Assembly (NCBI RefSeq): GCF_020026895.1 | Contig: NZ_JAINZW010000003.1 | Span: forward strand, 1-64,000 | DNA from: Novilysobacter selenitireducens | GTDB lineage: Bacteria; Pseudomonadota; Gammaproteobacteria; Xanthomonadales; Xanthomonadaceae | Reading direction: 5' to 3' | Length of the DNA: 64,000 nt | Part shown: positions 17,208-25,323 of the stretch, piece by piece | How positions within the stretch are numbered: position 1 is the stretch's first letter | Layout: each line of letters opens with the position of its first letter | The notes under the pieces: generated by a model | Seen by the model: only the letters and a program-made list of their open reading frames with translations | Told to the model about the DNA's origin: nothing | The model's database searches: none | Made by a program: the position numbers and the translations under genes

Positions 17208-18552
17208 AGGCGCGCCCGGCGTCGCCGTGCATCCCATGGGGCGTCGCCGTCCGCGTTACCGGCGGCAGCTGCGCAGCCGCATCATCCTGGCGTTCGTGCT
17301 GCTGGGCTTCGGCCTGACCGCACTGTTCGCGTTCGCCACCAACTGGACCCGGAACCGGGTTGAGACGCAGTTGGTGGAGGACGTGATGAACAAGAACATC
17401 GACGAGTACGCGCGCCAGTACTACTCGGCGCCGGACCGCAATCCTGAGATCCAGGTGCAGCAGATGTTCGCGCGGCATGTGCGGCGCGAGCGTTTCGAGG
17501 AACTGCGGCAGGAGGAGCCGGACTGGTACGAACTGTCCGACGGCATCCACAACATCAGCGGCACCGACGAGAACGGCGAGACGTTCGCCTACAAGCTGGC
17601 CGTAAGAAAGACGCCGGACGAGTGGTTTTTCCTCGCCTACGACATGACGCAGGCCCGCCGCGGCGAGGAGCAGTTCAACCGCGCCATCTTCAGCTCGGTG
17701 GTGGTGTTCACCCTGCTGTCGCTGCTGGTGGGCTGGTGGGCGGCATCGCGCGTGATGAGCCCGGTGTCGGAACTGGCGCGGCGGCTGAAGCTGTCGGGGC
17801 GCAGCGCGCAACCCGAAGCCCTCGCCGCGCACTTCCCGGACGACGAGGTCGGCCAGCTGGCCGAGGCGCTGGATGATTACGCCGAGCGGCTGACCGACGT
17901 GGTGCAGCGCGACCGCGAATTCAATGCCGACGTCAGCCACGAGCTGCGCACGCCGTTGGCGGTGATCAAGGGCGCGGTGGAGTTGCTGCTGTCGCGGCCC
18001 GACGTGGACGACAAGACCCGCAGCCGGTTGCTGCGCATCCAGCGTGCCGAGCAGCAGTGCACCGACCTGATCAGCGCCTTGTTGTTGCTGTCGCGCAACG
18101 AGCGCGGGCACGGCGCCTCCGACGTGGCCAAGGTCGCCGAGCAGCTGCTGGACGTGCACCGCGCACAGGTCGTCGGCAAGACGCTGGAGTTGCGCATGGA
18201 AGGCGAGCGCGGGCTGGTGGTCGACGCACCGGAGGCCGCGGTGGCCGTCGCACTCGGCAACCTGATCGGCAACGCGGTGAAGTACACCAAGTCGGGCGAG
18301 GTCATCGTGCGCCTGCACGCGGACCACGTGGAAGTGATCGACTCCGGCCCCGGCCTCAGCGCCGAGGATGCGGCCAAGTTGTTCGAACGCGGCTACCGGG
18401 GCACCCACGCCGGCCACTCGCAGGGCGGCGGCATCGGCCTGTCGATCGTGCGCCGCCTGTGCGCCCTGTACGGATGGAACGTGCGCGTGGCGCCGGGCAA
18501 GGTGCAGGGCGTGGTCGCGACCCTGACGTTTTCCGACGCCCCGACGACGTAG
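17194..18552 (+). CDS. Membrane sensor histidine kinase, partner of the OmpR-type regulator
   Basis: The 452-residue kinase has two membrane helices (about 28-48 and 164-185) flanking a periplasmic domain of about 115 residues. A HAMP-like linker follows (VMSPVSELARRLKL). The HisKA motif is FNADVSHELRTPLAVIKG with His249. The ATPase domain has N box LGNLIGNAVKYT, G1 DSGPGLS and G2 GGGIGLSIVRRL. The periplasmic domain contains acidic and histidine-rich stretches (HVRRERFEELRQEEPDWYEL), but the signal is unknown. A TTG at 17179 is an alternative start. It overlaps the regulator gene. Confidence 0.9.
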   Translation: MPEAEGAPGVAVHPMGRRRPRYRRQLRSRIILAFVLLGFGLTALFAFATNWTRNRVETQLVEDVMNKNIDEYARQYYSAPDRNPEIQVQQMFARHVRRERFEELRQEEPDWYELSDGIHNISGTDENGETFAYKLAVRKTPDEWFFLAYDMTQARRGEEQFNRAIFSSVVVFTLLSLLVGWWAASRVMSPVSELARRLKLSGRSAQPEALAAHFPDDEVGQLAEALDDYAERLTDVVQRDREFNADVSHELRTPLAVIKGAVELLLSRPDVDDKTRSRLLRIQRAEQQCTDLISALLLLSRNERGHGASDVAKVAEQLLDVHRAQVVGKTLELRMEGERGLVVDAPEAAVAVALGNLIGNAVKYTKSGEVIVRLHADHVEVIDSGPGLSAEDAAKLFERGYRGTHAGHSQGGGIGLSIVRRLCALYGWNVRVAPGKVQGVVATLTFSDAPTT

Positions 18553-18652
18553 CAACGGCTTCAGCGGGATCTACCCGTTTCCACTCGGAGCCGCGTGACC
18601 GATCGCCGCGGCGAGTCAGGTCGTTGCAGGACCCGACATGGCGGCCGGTGCA

Positions 18653-19591
18653 TCAGGCTTCCAGGGGCTCCAGCCAGCCGTGCCGATCCGGCGTCGTGCC
18701 GTCGAACAGACCGAAGAACAGGTCCTGGATGCGACGCGTCACCGGCCCCGGCTTGCCGGCACCGACCGCGCGGCCGTCGACCGACCGGATCGGCGTGATC
18801 TCCGCGGCCGTGCCGCACATGAAGAGCTCATCGCACAGGTAGAGGTATTCGCGCGGCAGGTCGCGTTCCACCACGTCGATCCCCGCGTCGCGGGCCAAGT
18901 GGATGATCGAGTTGCGCGTGATGCCGTTGAGCAGCGCCGCACTGACCGGCGTGGTGTGCAGTGCGCCGTCGATGACCAGGAACAGGTTCTCGCCCGCGCC
19001 TTCGCTCAGCAGGCCGGTGGAGGCCAGCGCGATGCCCTCGCCGAAGCCCAGGCGCCGCGCCTCGCGCGCCACCAGCTGGCCCGACAGGTAGTTGCCGCCC
19101 GCCTTGGCGCCGGCGGGAATGGTGTTGGGCGCGAAGCGCTGCCAACTGGAGACGCAGGCGTCGATGCCGTCGTCCAGCACGCCCTCACCCAGGTACGGGC
19201 CCATGTGCCAGGCCGCCACCGCCATGTCCGTCGGTGTGTCGGCCGAAAGCCCGAAACCACCCAGGCCGCGGAACGCCACGGGGCGCAGGTAGGCCTGCGA
19301 CAGCCCGTTGCGCAGCACGACTTCGCGGCAGGCGGCGTTGATCTCGTCCACCGAGTACGGCATCGCCATTTCGTAGATGCGGGCCGACGCCAGCAGGCGC
19401 CGGTTGTGGTCGGTCAGGCGGAAGATCGCCGGACCCGACGGGGTCTGGTAACAGCGGATACCCTCGAACACGGACGAACCGTAATGCAGCGCATGCGCCA
19501 TGACATGCGTGGTGGCCTCGGCCCAGCGCTTGATCGCACCGTTGTGCCAGATCCATTCGGGGTATTGCATGCGGGCGGTTCCGTCGGTCAT
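18653..19591 (-). CDS. ilvE: Branched-chain amino acid aminotransferase IlvE
   Basis: IlvE transfers the amino group between glutamate and branched-chain 2-oxo acids, the last step in Leu, Ile and Val synthesis. The 312-residue PLP fold-type IV enzyme carries Lys163 in PAGAKAGGNYLSG. Other family segments are HYGSSVFEGIRCY, YLRPVAFRG, EGAGENLFLV and LCDELFMCGTAAEITPI. The ATG at 19591 (MTDGTARMQYPEW) is preferred; the frame extends 60 bases upstream without support. It appears monocistronic between the two-component system and the secreted-protein pair. Confidence 0.95.
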   Translation of the reverse strand: MTDGTARMQYPEWIWHNGAIKRWAEATTHVMAHALHYGSSVFEGIRCYQTPSGPAIFRLTDHNRRLLASARIYEMAMPYSVDEINAACREVVLRNGLSQAYLRPVAFRGLGGFGLSADTPTDMAVAAWHMGPYLGEGVLDDGIDACVSSWQRFAPNTIPAGAKAGGNYLSGQLVAREARRLGFGEGIALASTGLLSEGAGENLFLVIDGALHTTPVSAALLNGITRNSIIHLARDAGIDVVERDLPREYLYLCDELFMCGTAAEITPIRSVDGRAVGAGKPGPVTRRIQDLFFGLFDGTTPDRHGWLEPLEA

Positions 19592-19660
19592 CGGCCGCGT
19601 ATTGTGCCTGCGCGATGCCGCGGGTGGATGTGCCGCGCGGAGGGATGGCAACCGGAGGCC

Positions 19661-20233
19661 TCAGCCCTTGATCCACCAGCAGCCCAGGTGGCGCTGCAGG
19701 CCGAACGTGGTGCTCGACGGCGTGCTGCCATTGGCGAGGGTCTGCTCGACGCGCAGGCCGATCGGCTGCTGGCGCACGCTGGCCTGCGGGTAGTAGAACC
19801 CGTCCAGCCCCTCGGGCGTCATCGGCATCACCGGGATAATGTCGACCAGAGGGCGTTGGGTAATGGCATCCAGCCGGTCGAGGATCGAATATCCGGTACG
19901 GCCCGACATACCCGCCCAGTGGTAGACGGCGGCGAGCCGGTTCGCGTCCTGACCGTCAATGGCCGTGGTCATCTCGTAGACGAGGTCCTGAAGGTTGCGG
20001 GCGCAACCGCCCTGGTGCAGGCGGACCGAGGGCGATGTCCGATGAGCGGCCCGTTTCTGTTCCACCGCGCCGATGTCGCTGCATTGGCGATCCGTAAAGA
20101 CCGGCGTTCCACTGGGATCGATGCACTCTCGTACCTGCGCCGAGGCGATTGCGCCTGAGGCGTGGATCGTGCCGATCACGACGAGTAGGGCGGCGCCCAA
20201 GACGGCGCGGCGATAGGAAAATGGGACCGCCAT
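19661..20233 (-). CDS. Secreted DUF4124-like protein, paralog 1
   Basis: A 190-residue exported protein with a signal peptide or anchor (YRRAVLGAALLVVIGTIHASG). It has a DUF4124-like start, RECIDPSGTPVFTDRQC, and a second domain with paired cysteines. That domain holds the segment AVYHWAGMSGRTGYSILDRLDAIT and ends LGCWWIKG. The next upstream gene encodes a clear paralog with the same landmarks in the same order. No enzyme motif is seen; a periplasmic role is inferred. The function is unknown. Confidence 0.8.
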   Translation of the reverse strand: MAVPFSYRRAVLGAALLVVIGTIHASGAIASAQVRECIDPSGTPVFTDRQCSDIGAVEQKRAAHRTSPSVRLHQGGCARNLQDLVYEMTTAIDGQDANRLAAVYHWAGMSGRTGYSILDRLDAITQRPLVDIIPVMPMTPEGLDGFYYPQASVRQQPIGLRVEQTLANGSTPSSTTFGLQRHLGCWWIKG

Positions 20234-20374
20234 TGGCGCAGCCTAATGGCGTGAGCGCAGCGTGAAAAGTGCAGGAGTCACGACCGCGCTCAACGAATCA
20301 CAATGACGCGGGTCTGCATGGGAGCGTGTGACGGGGCGTGTGACCGGGAATGGTTGACTTGAAACCTTGATGCG

Positions 20375-21013
20375 TCAGAAGCGGACGAAGTAGCAGCCCT
20401 GGTGCTGATGGACGTCGAAGTCGACGACGGTTCGCGATGCGCCGGGGCCGAAGCTGAGCTGCATGATGCCCGCAGCGCCGCTGCTCGACAGCGGGGCGCT
20501 GGCATCGGCGTACGAACCAAACCCGCCGATCTGCGCGTTGAAGTACTGCGCGTGCACCAAGGGCTGCGAGGTCAGGCGGTCGAGCCGCTCCATCGTGGCT
20601 TGGCCCTGGGCATTGCTCATGCCGGTCCAGTGATAGCTTTCCGCGACCCGGTTGACGTCGCCCAGTGCCAGCGCGCCTTGCAGGTCCATGGACAGCTGCG
20701 TCGCGGACCGGGCGCACCCACTGGCAGGGGAGCGTCGACCGACGGCGCTGGCCGTCGCGATGGAGGTATCCGCGTAAACGGCCGAATCCCCACCGGACGC
20801 CACATCCTCGCGGGCCAGTCGCGTCAGCAGTTCGCCCGACATTGGCGTTGGCTGCGCGCCGAACATTCCGCACGGCTTGTCGGTATAGACCGTGGTGCCA
20901 TCCGGCGCCTGACAACGCTGGATACCGTTGGCCGCCGCATTGACGGCAGGGGCTACCGGCAGCGCGGCAAGGGACAGGACGAGGGCGGAGGCGAGTACGG
21001 AGCGCGTGTTCAT
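20375..21013 (-). CDS. Secreted DUF4124-like protein, paralog 2
   Basis: A 212-residue exported protein with a good signal peptide (VLASALVLSLAALPVAPAVNA-A). It shares with the downstream gene the start RCQAPDGTTVYTDKPC, the central ESYHWTGMSNAQGQATMERL and the end HQGCYFVRF. The rest is diverged, so the tandem duplication is not recent. The ATG at 21013 is preferred because the signal peptide starts there; the longer frame from 21109 has no such feature. Function unknown. Confidence 0.8.
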   Translation of the reverse strand: MNTRSVLASALVLSLAALPVAPAVNAAANGIQRCQAPDGTTVYTDKPCGMFGAQPTPMSGELLTRLAREDVASGGDSAVYADTSIATASAVGRRSPASGCARSATQLSMDLQGALALGDVNRVAESYHWTGMSNAQGQATMERLDRLTSQPLVHAQYFNAQIGGFGSYADASAPLSSSGAAGIMQLSFGPGASRTVVDFDVHQHQGCYFVRF

Positions 21014-21110
21014 AGCGGGGTATTGCGCATTCGGGGGGTGTGCGCATGGTCCCCGCGGAACCGTCAAAAGCTTGTGGGAAAAGGGCTCCGTGACTGAACC
21101 CCACTGCAAC

Positions 21111-21935
21111 TCAGCGCAATCGCTCCAGCACGTTTAGCGTGGGTTTGGCCAAGTTGAGCGTGTAGAAGTGGAGGCCCGGCGCGCCGCCGTCGATCAGGCG
21201 CCGGCAGAGCTGCGCGACCACTTCGGCACCGAACGCGCGGATGCTCTGGACGTCGTCGGCATAGGCCAGCATGCGCTGCATGACCCAGCGCGGGATCTCC
21301 GCGCCGCAGAGGTCTGAGAAGCGGCGGATCTGGCTGAAGTTCGCGATCGGCATGATGCCCGGCACGATCGGGATGTCGATGCCGGCACCGCGCACATCAT
21401 CGACGAAGCGGAAATACGCATCCGCGTTGTAGAAGTATTGCGTGATCGCCCCATTCGCACCGGCGTCGACCTTGCGCTTGAAGTGGGCGAGGTCGGCATG
21501 CGCGTCACGCGCCTGCGGGTGCATTTCCGGATAGGCGGCGACCTCGATGTGGAAGTGGTCGCCGGTTTCGTTGCGGATGAACTCCACCAGCTCGTTGGCG
21601 TAGCGCAGGTCGCCCGGGCTCACCATGCCCGAGGGCAGGTCGCCGCGCAGGGTGACGAGCCGCTTGGCACCCAGGGCGCGATACAGCTTGAGCAGCCCAC
21701 GGATCTCCTCGCGCGAGCCGCCCATGCAGGTGATGTGGGGCGCCGCGGGCAGGTCGTGCTCGCGCTTGAGGCGCTGGATGGTTTCGGGCGTATGGCTCAG
21801 GGTCGACCCGCCGGCACCGAAGGTGACGCTGACGTACTCGGGCGATTCGCGCTTGAGCCGGGCCACGCTCTTGTCCAGCTGTGAGCGCTGTTCGTCGGTC
21901 TTGGGCGGGTAGAACTCGAAGCTGATCGGCGTCAT
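21111..21935 (-). CDS. metF: 5,10-methylenetetrahydrofolate reductase MetF
   Basis: MetF reduces methylene-THF to methyl-THF with FAD, supplying the methyl group for methionine synthesis. The 274-residue TIM-barrel protein begins ISFEFYPPKTDEQ with the conserved catalytic Glu. It carries FVSVTFGAGGS-like (here YVSVTFGAGGSTLSHT), PHITCMGGSREEI, LVTLRGDLP, the FAD-contact segment NGAITQYFYNADAYFRF and LHFYTLNLAKPT. It lies downstream of ahcY and metK on the same strand, but a REP pair separates it from ahcY's upstream group. A motif shared with the metK leader lies 36-53 bases upstream of its ATG. Confidence 0.96.
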   Translation of the reverse strand: MTPISFEFYPPKTDEQRSQLDKSVARLKRESPEYVSVTFGAGGSTLSHTPETIQRLKREHDLPAAPHITCMGGSREEIRGLLKLYRALGAKRLVTLRGDLPSGMVSPGDLRYANELVEFIRNETGDHFHIEVAAYPEMHPQARDAHADLAHFKRKVDAGANGAITQYFYNADAYFRFVDDVRGAGIDIPIVPGIMPIANFSQIRRFSDLCGAEIPRWVMQRMLAYADDVQSIRAFGAEVVAQLCRRLIDGGAPGLHFYTLNLAKPTLNVLERLR

Positions 21936-21970
21936 TCGTGGCACGCGCGGCGGATGGGCTGCGTGCAATG

Positions 21971-21988
21971 TATCGCTTCATCGGGATG
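21971..21988 (-). promoter_or_regulatory. Motif shared with the metK leader (candidate operator), metF copy
   Basis: On the plus strand this reads TATCGCTTCATCGGGATG. It aligns with TATCCTTGCATCGGGATA upstream of metK, with CATCGGGAT identical and TATC conserved at the same offset. Both precede SAM-cycle genes on the same strand. A SAM- or SAH-responsive repressor site (for example SahR-like) is one possibility; this is inference from two copies. Confidence 0.4.
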
Positions 21989-22021
21989 AATGTAAGAGAT
22001 TCGTCGTGCCGATCCTGATTT

Positions 22022-22098
22022 CTGTAGGGGCGGCTTCAGCGGCGAACGGGTCTGGTGGACCCGCGGGATAGGCCATCGCGGCTGAAGCCGCTCCTACA
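22022..22098. repeat. REP-like pair between metF and ahcY
   Basis: Two units face each other: GTAGGGGCGGCTTCAGCGGC at 22023 onward, and inverted TCGCGGCTGAAGCCGCTCCTACA at 22076-22098. They belong to the same family as the repeats at 3.1 and 37.75 kb. Position at the end of ahcY suggests a transcript-end or mRNA-stability role. Confidence 0.8.
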
Positions 22099-22171
22099 AG
22101 GACGCTTCAGGGCCGCAAAAAGAAACGGGCGCCGAAGCGCCCGTTTCCTTGCAGCCGAACCCCGCCACCGA

Positions 22172-23620
22172 TCAGTAGCGGTAGTGCTCCGGCTTGTACG
22201 GACCCTCGACCGGCACGCCGAGGTAGTCGGCCTGGTCCTTCGTGAGCGTGGTCAGCTTCACGCCGATCTTCTCCAGGTGCAGGCGCGCGACCTCCTCGTC
22301 GAGCTTCTTGGGCAGCAGGTAGACCTGCTTTCCGTAGTCGTCCTTGTTGGCCCACAGGTCGATCTGCGCCAGCGTCTGGTTGGCGAAGGAGTTGGACATC
22401 ACGAAGCTGGGGTGCCCGGTGGCGCAGCCCAGGTTCACCAGGCGGCCTTCGGCCAGCAGGAAGATGCTGTTGCCATTGGCGAAGGTGAACTTGTCCACCT
22501 GCGGCTTGATGTTCGTCTTCTCCACGCCCTTGAGCGCGTACAGCGCGTCGACCTGGATCTCGTTGTCGAAGTGGCCGATGTTGCAGACGATCGCCTGGTC
22601 CTTCATCGCCTGCATGTGCTCGACGGTGATGATGTCCTTGTTGCCGGTGGTGGTGACGTAGATGTCGCCACGGCCCAGCGTGCTCTCGATGGTGTTGACT
22701 TCGAAGCCTTCCATCGATGCCTGCAGCGCGCAGATCGGGTCGATCTCGGTCACCACCACGCGCGCACCGTAGGCCCGCAGCGAGTGCGCCGAACCCTTGC
22801 CGACGTCCCCGTAGCCGCACACCACGGCCACCTTGCCGGCGAGCATTACGTCCATCGCGCGCTTGAGGCCGTCGGCCAGCGACTCGCGGCAGCCGTAGAG
22901 GTTGTCGAACTTGGACTTGGTCACCGAGTCGTTGACGTTGATCGCCGGCACCAGCAGCTTGCCGGCCTCGGCCAGCTGGTAGAGGCGGTGAACGCCGGTG
23001 GTGGTTTCCTCGGACACGCCCTTCCAGTCGCGCACGACGGTGGTCCAGAAATCCGGACGTTCGGCATGCACGCGCTTGAGCAGGTTCTTGATGACCTGCT
23101 CCTCGTGGCTGGATGCCTTGCCGTCGACCCAGCTGCTGTCGCCCTGCTCGAGCTCGTAGCCCTTGTGGATCAGCAGCGTCACGTCGCCGCCGTCGTCCAC
23201 CACCAACTGCGGGCCGAGGAAGCCGCCCTTGCCGTCGGGGAAGCTCAGCGCCTCCAGGGTGCAATCCCAGTACTCCTCCAGCGTCTCGCCCTTCCAGGCG
23301 AACACCGGGGTGCCGGTGGCGGCGATCGCCGCGGCGGCATGGTCCTGGGTGGAGAAGATGTTGCACGACGCCCAGCGCACGTCGCCGCCGATGTCCTTCA
23401 GCGTCTCGATCAGCACCGCCGTCTGGATGGTCATGTGCAGCGAGCCGGTCACGCGCACGCCCTTGAGCGGCGCCTCGGACGCGTACTTGCGGCGGATGGA
23501 CATCAGGCCAGGCATCTCGTGCTCGGCGATGTCGATTTCCTTGCGGCCCCAGTCGGCCAGCGAGATGTCGGCGATCTTGTAGTCGCCATCCTGGGAGAAG
23601 GTCTTGGGTACTGCGTTCAT
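22172..23620 (-). CDS. ahcY: Adenosylhomocysteinase (SAH hydrolase) AhcY
   Basis: AhcY splits S-adenosylhomocysteine into adenosine and homocysteine with a bound NAD, removing the product inhibitor of methyltransferases. The 482-residue enzyme is full length. Visible landmarks are [37 protein letters not shown], the NAD loop [43 protein letters not shown] and the C-terminal KPEHYRY. GGAG lies seven bases before the ATG. An SAH riboswitch sits in the leader, so expression should rise when SAH accumulates. Confidence 0.98.
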   Translation of the reverse strand: MNAVPKTFSQDGDYKIADISLADWGRKEIDIAEHEMPGLMSIRRKYASEAPLKGVRVTGSLHMTIQTAVLIETLKDIGGDVRWASCNIFSTQDHAAAAIAATGTPVFAWKGETLEEYWDCTLEALSFPDGKGGFLGPQLVVDDGGDVTLLIHKGYELEQGDSSWVDGKASSHEEQVIKNLLKRVHAERPDFWTTVVRDWKGVSEETTTGVHRLYQLAEAGKLLVPAINVNDSVTKSKFDNLYGCRESLADGLKRAMDVMLAGKVAVVCGYGDVGKGSAHSLRAYGARVVVTEIDPICALQASMEGFEVNTIESTLGRGDIYVTTTGNKDIITVEHMQAMKDQAIVCNIGHFDNEIQVDALYALKGVEKTNIKPQVDKFTFANGNSIFLLAEGRLVNLGCATGHPSFVMSNSFANQTLAQIDLWANKDDYGKQVYLLPKKLDEEVARLHLEKIGVKLTTLTKDQADYLGVPVEGPYKPEHYRY

Positions 23621-23666
23621 TGGAAAGCTCCGGTCATGGCCGGCCCGATGCGGGCGGGCGTGAAAG

Positions 23667-23742
23667 CAACCGGGCGCCGTTGGTGCGTGGAACCTCGCCG
23701 AGCCTGGCCGTCGGCTGACGGTCGCAGCGCCCCTCGGCGGGG
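23667..23742 (-). promoter_or_regulatory. SAH riboswitch in the ahcY leader
   Basis: Read on the minus strand, the element starts GCCGAGGGGCGCTGCGACC, continues to GGCCAGGCTCGGC, and ends CCAACGGCGCCCGGTTG. P1 is GCCGAG/CTCGGC (plus-strand 23733-23738 and 23697-23702). The pseudoknot pairs GGGCGC with GCGCCC downstream. These are the conserved core features of the SAH riboswitch class found before ahcY in proteobacteria. It ends about 46 bases before the ahcY ATG and normally turns expression on when SAH binds. Confidence 0.9.
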
Positions 23743-23790
23743 CAGGGTCGTGATTTTACGTCCGCCGGCCGCGCGGTGGCAGGCCGGAAA

Positions 23791-23880
23791 CGTGAACGGG
23801 CCGTTCTGGACGGCCCGTCCTTGCATGGGGCCGTTCAAGACGGCCCGTCCTTGCATGGGGCCGTTCAAGACGGCCCCATC
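23791..23880. repeat. Three tandem 30-bp hairpin repeats
   Basis: Exact 30-base units at 23791-23820, 23821-23850 and 23851-23880. Units two and three share TTGCATGGGGCCGTTCAAGA and the first differs mainly at its start. Each contains the hairpin GGGCCGT-loop-ACGGCCC (7 bp, 5-base loop). They lie between the metK stop and the SAH riboswitch. No T run follows, so they are not standard terminators. Confidence 0.9.
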
Positions 23881-23889
23881 GTGTTGACC

Positions 23890-23918
23890 GCACGCCTCGC
23901 AGATCGAGCGAGGCGTGC
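23890..23918. terminator. Perfect 11-bp hairpin after metK
   Basis: GCACGCCTCGC and GCGAGGCGTGC form a perfect 11-bp stem around AGATCGA, ending 11 bases downstream of the metK stop on the minus strand. No T tract follows, so a role in transcript processing or weak termination is inferred. Confidence 0.5.
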
Positions 23919-23928
23919 AAGGCCAGTC

Positions 23929-25161
23929 CTACAGCTTGGCCGCCTTGCGCAGCTCGTCGGCGCGGTCGGTCTTCTCCCAAGAGAAGGCCGTGGCCTTCTG
24001 GGTGACGCCGGCGCCGTCGATGTAGCTGACGTCCTGCGGCTTGCGGCCGAAGTGGCCGTAGGCCGCGGTGGAGCGGTAGATCGGGTGGATCAGGTCGAGC
24101 ATCTTGACGATGCCGTACGGGCGCAGGTCGAAGTGCTTGCGGATCAGTTTCTCGATCTTGTCGTCGCTGATCTTGCCGGTGCCGAAGGTGGTGACCGAGA
24201 TCGAGGTCGGCTCGGCCACGCCGATCGCGTAGCTCAGCTGCACTTCGCACTTGTCGGCCAGGCCGGCGGCCACGACGTTCTTGGCGACGTAGCGCGCGGC
24301 ATAGGCGGCCGAACGGTCGACCTTGGACGGGTCCTTGCCCGAGAACGCACCGCCACCGTGGCGGGCCATGCCGCCGTAGGTGTCGACGATGATCTTGCGG
24401 CCGGTCAAGCCGCAGTCGCCCACCGGGCCGCCGATCACGAAGATGCCGGTCGGGTTGATGTGGATCTTGTTCTTGGGCAGCGACTCCATCCACTTCTTCG
24501 GCAGCACCGGCTTCAGGATGTACTCGCGCACCGCCTCGACCAGGTCCTTCTGCTTGACGCCCGGGTCATGCTGCGTCGACAGCACCACGGCGTCGAGGCC
24601 GACGATCTGGTTGGCGTTGTCGTAGCGCAGGGTCACCTGGCTCTTGGCGTCCGGGCGCAGCCACGGCAGCGGCGAATTCTTCTTCTTGCGGATCTTGGCC
24701 TGCTGCTCGACCAGCCGGTGGCTGTAGTAGATGGGCGCAGGCATGAACTCCGGCGCCTCGTTGCAGGCGTAGCCGAACATCAGGCCCTGGTCGCCCGCGC
24801 CCTGTTCCTCCGGCTTCTTCTGCTTCTTCTGGCTGCCGTCCACGCCGGCGGCGATGTCGGGCGACTGCTTGCCGAGCATGTTGATGATGGCGCAGGTGTG
24901 GCCGTCGAAGCCGACGTCGGAATTGTCGTAGCCGATCTCGTTGATCACGCCACGCGCCAGCGACTCGATGTCGACCCATGCCGAGGTGGTGACCTCGCCG
25001 GCGACGATCGCCGCGCCCGTCTTCACCAGCGTTTCGCAAGCCACGCGTGCGCGCTTGTCCTGGGTCAGGATCGCGTCCAGCACGGCGTCGGAGATCTGGT
25101 CGGCGATCTTGTCCGGATGGCCTTCGGAAACGGATTCGGAGGTGAACAGGTAGCTGGACAT
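23929..25161 (-). CDS. metK: S-adenosylmethionine synthetase MetK
   Basis: MetK makes SAM from methionine and ATP. The 410-residue enzyme begins [20 protein letters not shown]. It carries [10 protein letters not shown], the P-loop-like [30 protein letters not shown] and the late AYGHFGR. Compared with E. coli MetK (384 residues), a lysine-rich insert ([11 protein letters not shown]) before GDQG adds length, as I recall for Xanthomonadaceae. It heads a same-strand series metK-ahcY-metF, but hairpins and repeats after metK suggest separate control of ahcY. A candidate operator overlaps its leader and ribosome-binding region. Confidence 0.97.
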   Translation of the reverse strand: MSSYLFTSESVSEGHPDKIADQISDAVLDAILTQDKRARVACETLVKTGAAIVAGEVTTSAWVDIESLARGVINEIGYDNSDVGFDGHTCAIINMLGKQSPDIAAGVDGSQKKQKKPEEQGAGDQGLMFGYACNEAPEFMPAPIYYSHRLVEQQAKIRKKKNSPLPWLRPDAKSQVTLRYDNANQIVGLDAVVLSTQHDPGVKQKDLVEAVREYILKPVLPKKWMESLPKNKIHINPTGIFVIGGPVGDCGLTGRKIIVDTYGGMARHGGGAFSGKDPSKVDRSAAYAARYVAKNVVAAGLADKCEVQLSYAIGVAEPTSISVTTFGTGKISDDKIEKLIRKHFDLRPYGIVKMLDLIHPIYRSTAAYGHFGRKPQDVSYIDGAGVTQKATAFSWEKTDRADELRKAAKL

Positions 25162-25170
25162 CGGCGTCTA

Positions 25171-25188
25171 TATCCTTGCATCGGGATA
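25171..25188 (-). promoter_or_regulatory. Motif shared with the metF leader (candidate operator), metK copy
   Basis: TATCCTTGCATCGGGATA on the plus strand includes the inverted repeat TATCC/GGATA and shares CATCGGGAT with the metF copy. It lies only 10-27 bases before the metK ATG. In the transcript it covers the AAGGAT that could act as Shine-Dalgarno, and ATCCTT upstream can pair with AAGGAT. DNA-level repression or RNA-level masking are both possible. Confidence 0.4.
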
Positions 25189-25323
25189 AAAGGATGGGCG
25201 CGCATGATACAGGTTCGGCCCGCGGGTCGCATCGCCGGTCGATTCTGGGTGACAGCGGGTTTGCACGCGGTTAAGGCGTCGAGGCTGGCGGCAGGTGTCG
25301 CGGCGGCTGGGTAGCATGCGCCG

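Noticed and set aside
23791-23880. Possible CRISPR array
   Set aside because: Only three units, directly adjacent with no spacers, and no cas genes nearby.
23776-25314. Plus-strand 512-codon frame across metK
   Set aside because: Shadow of metK; composition is that of an antisense frame and no domain is seen.
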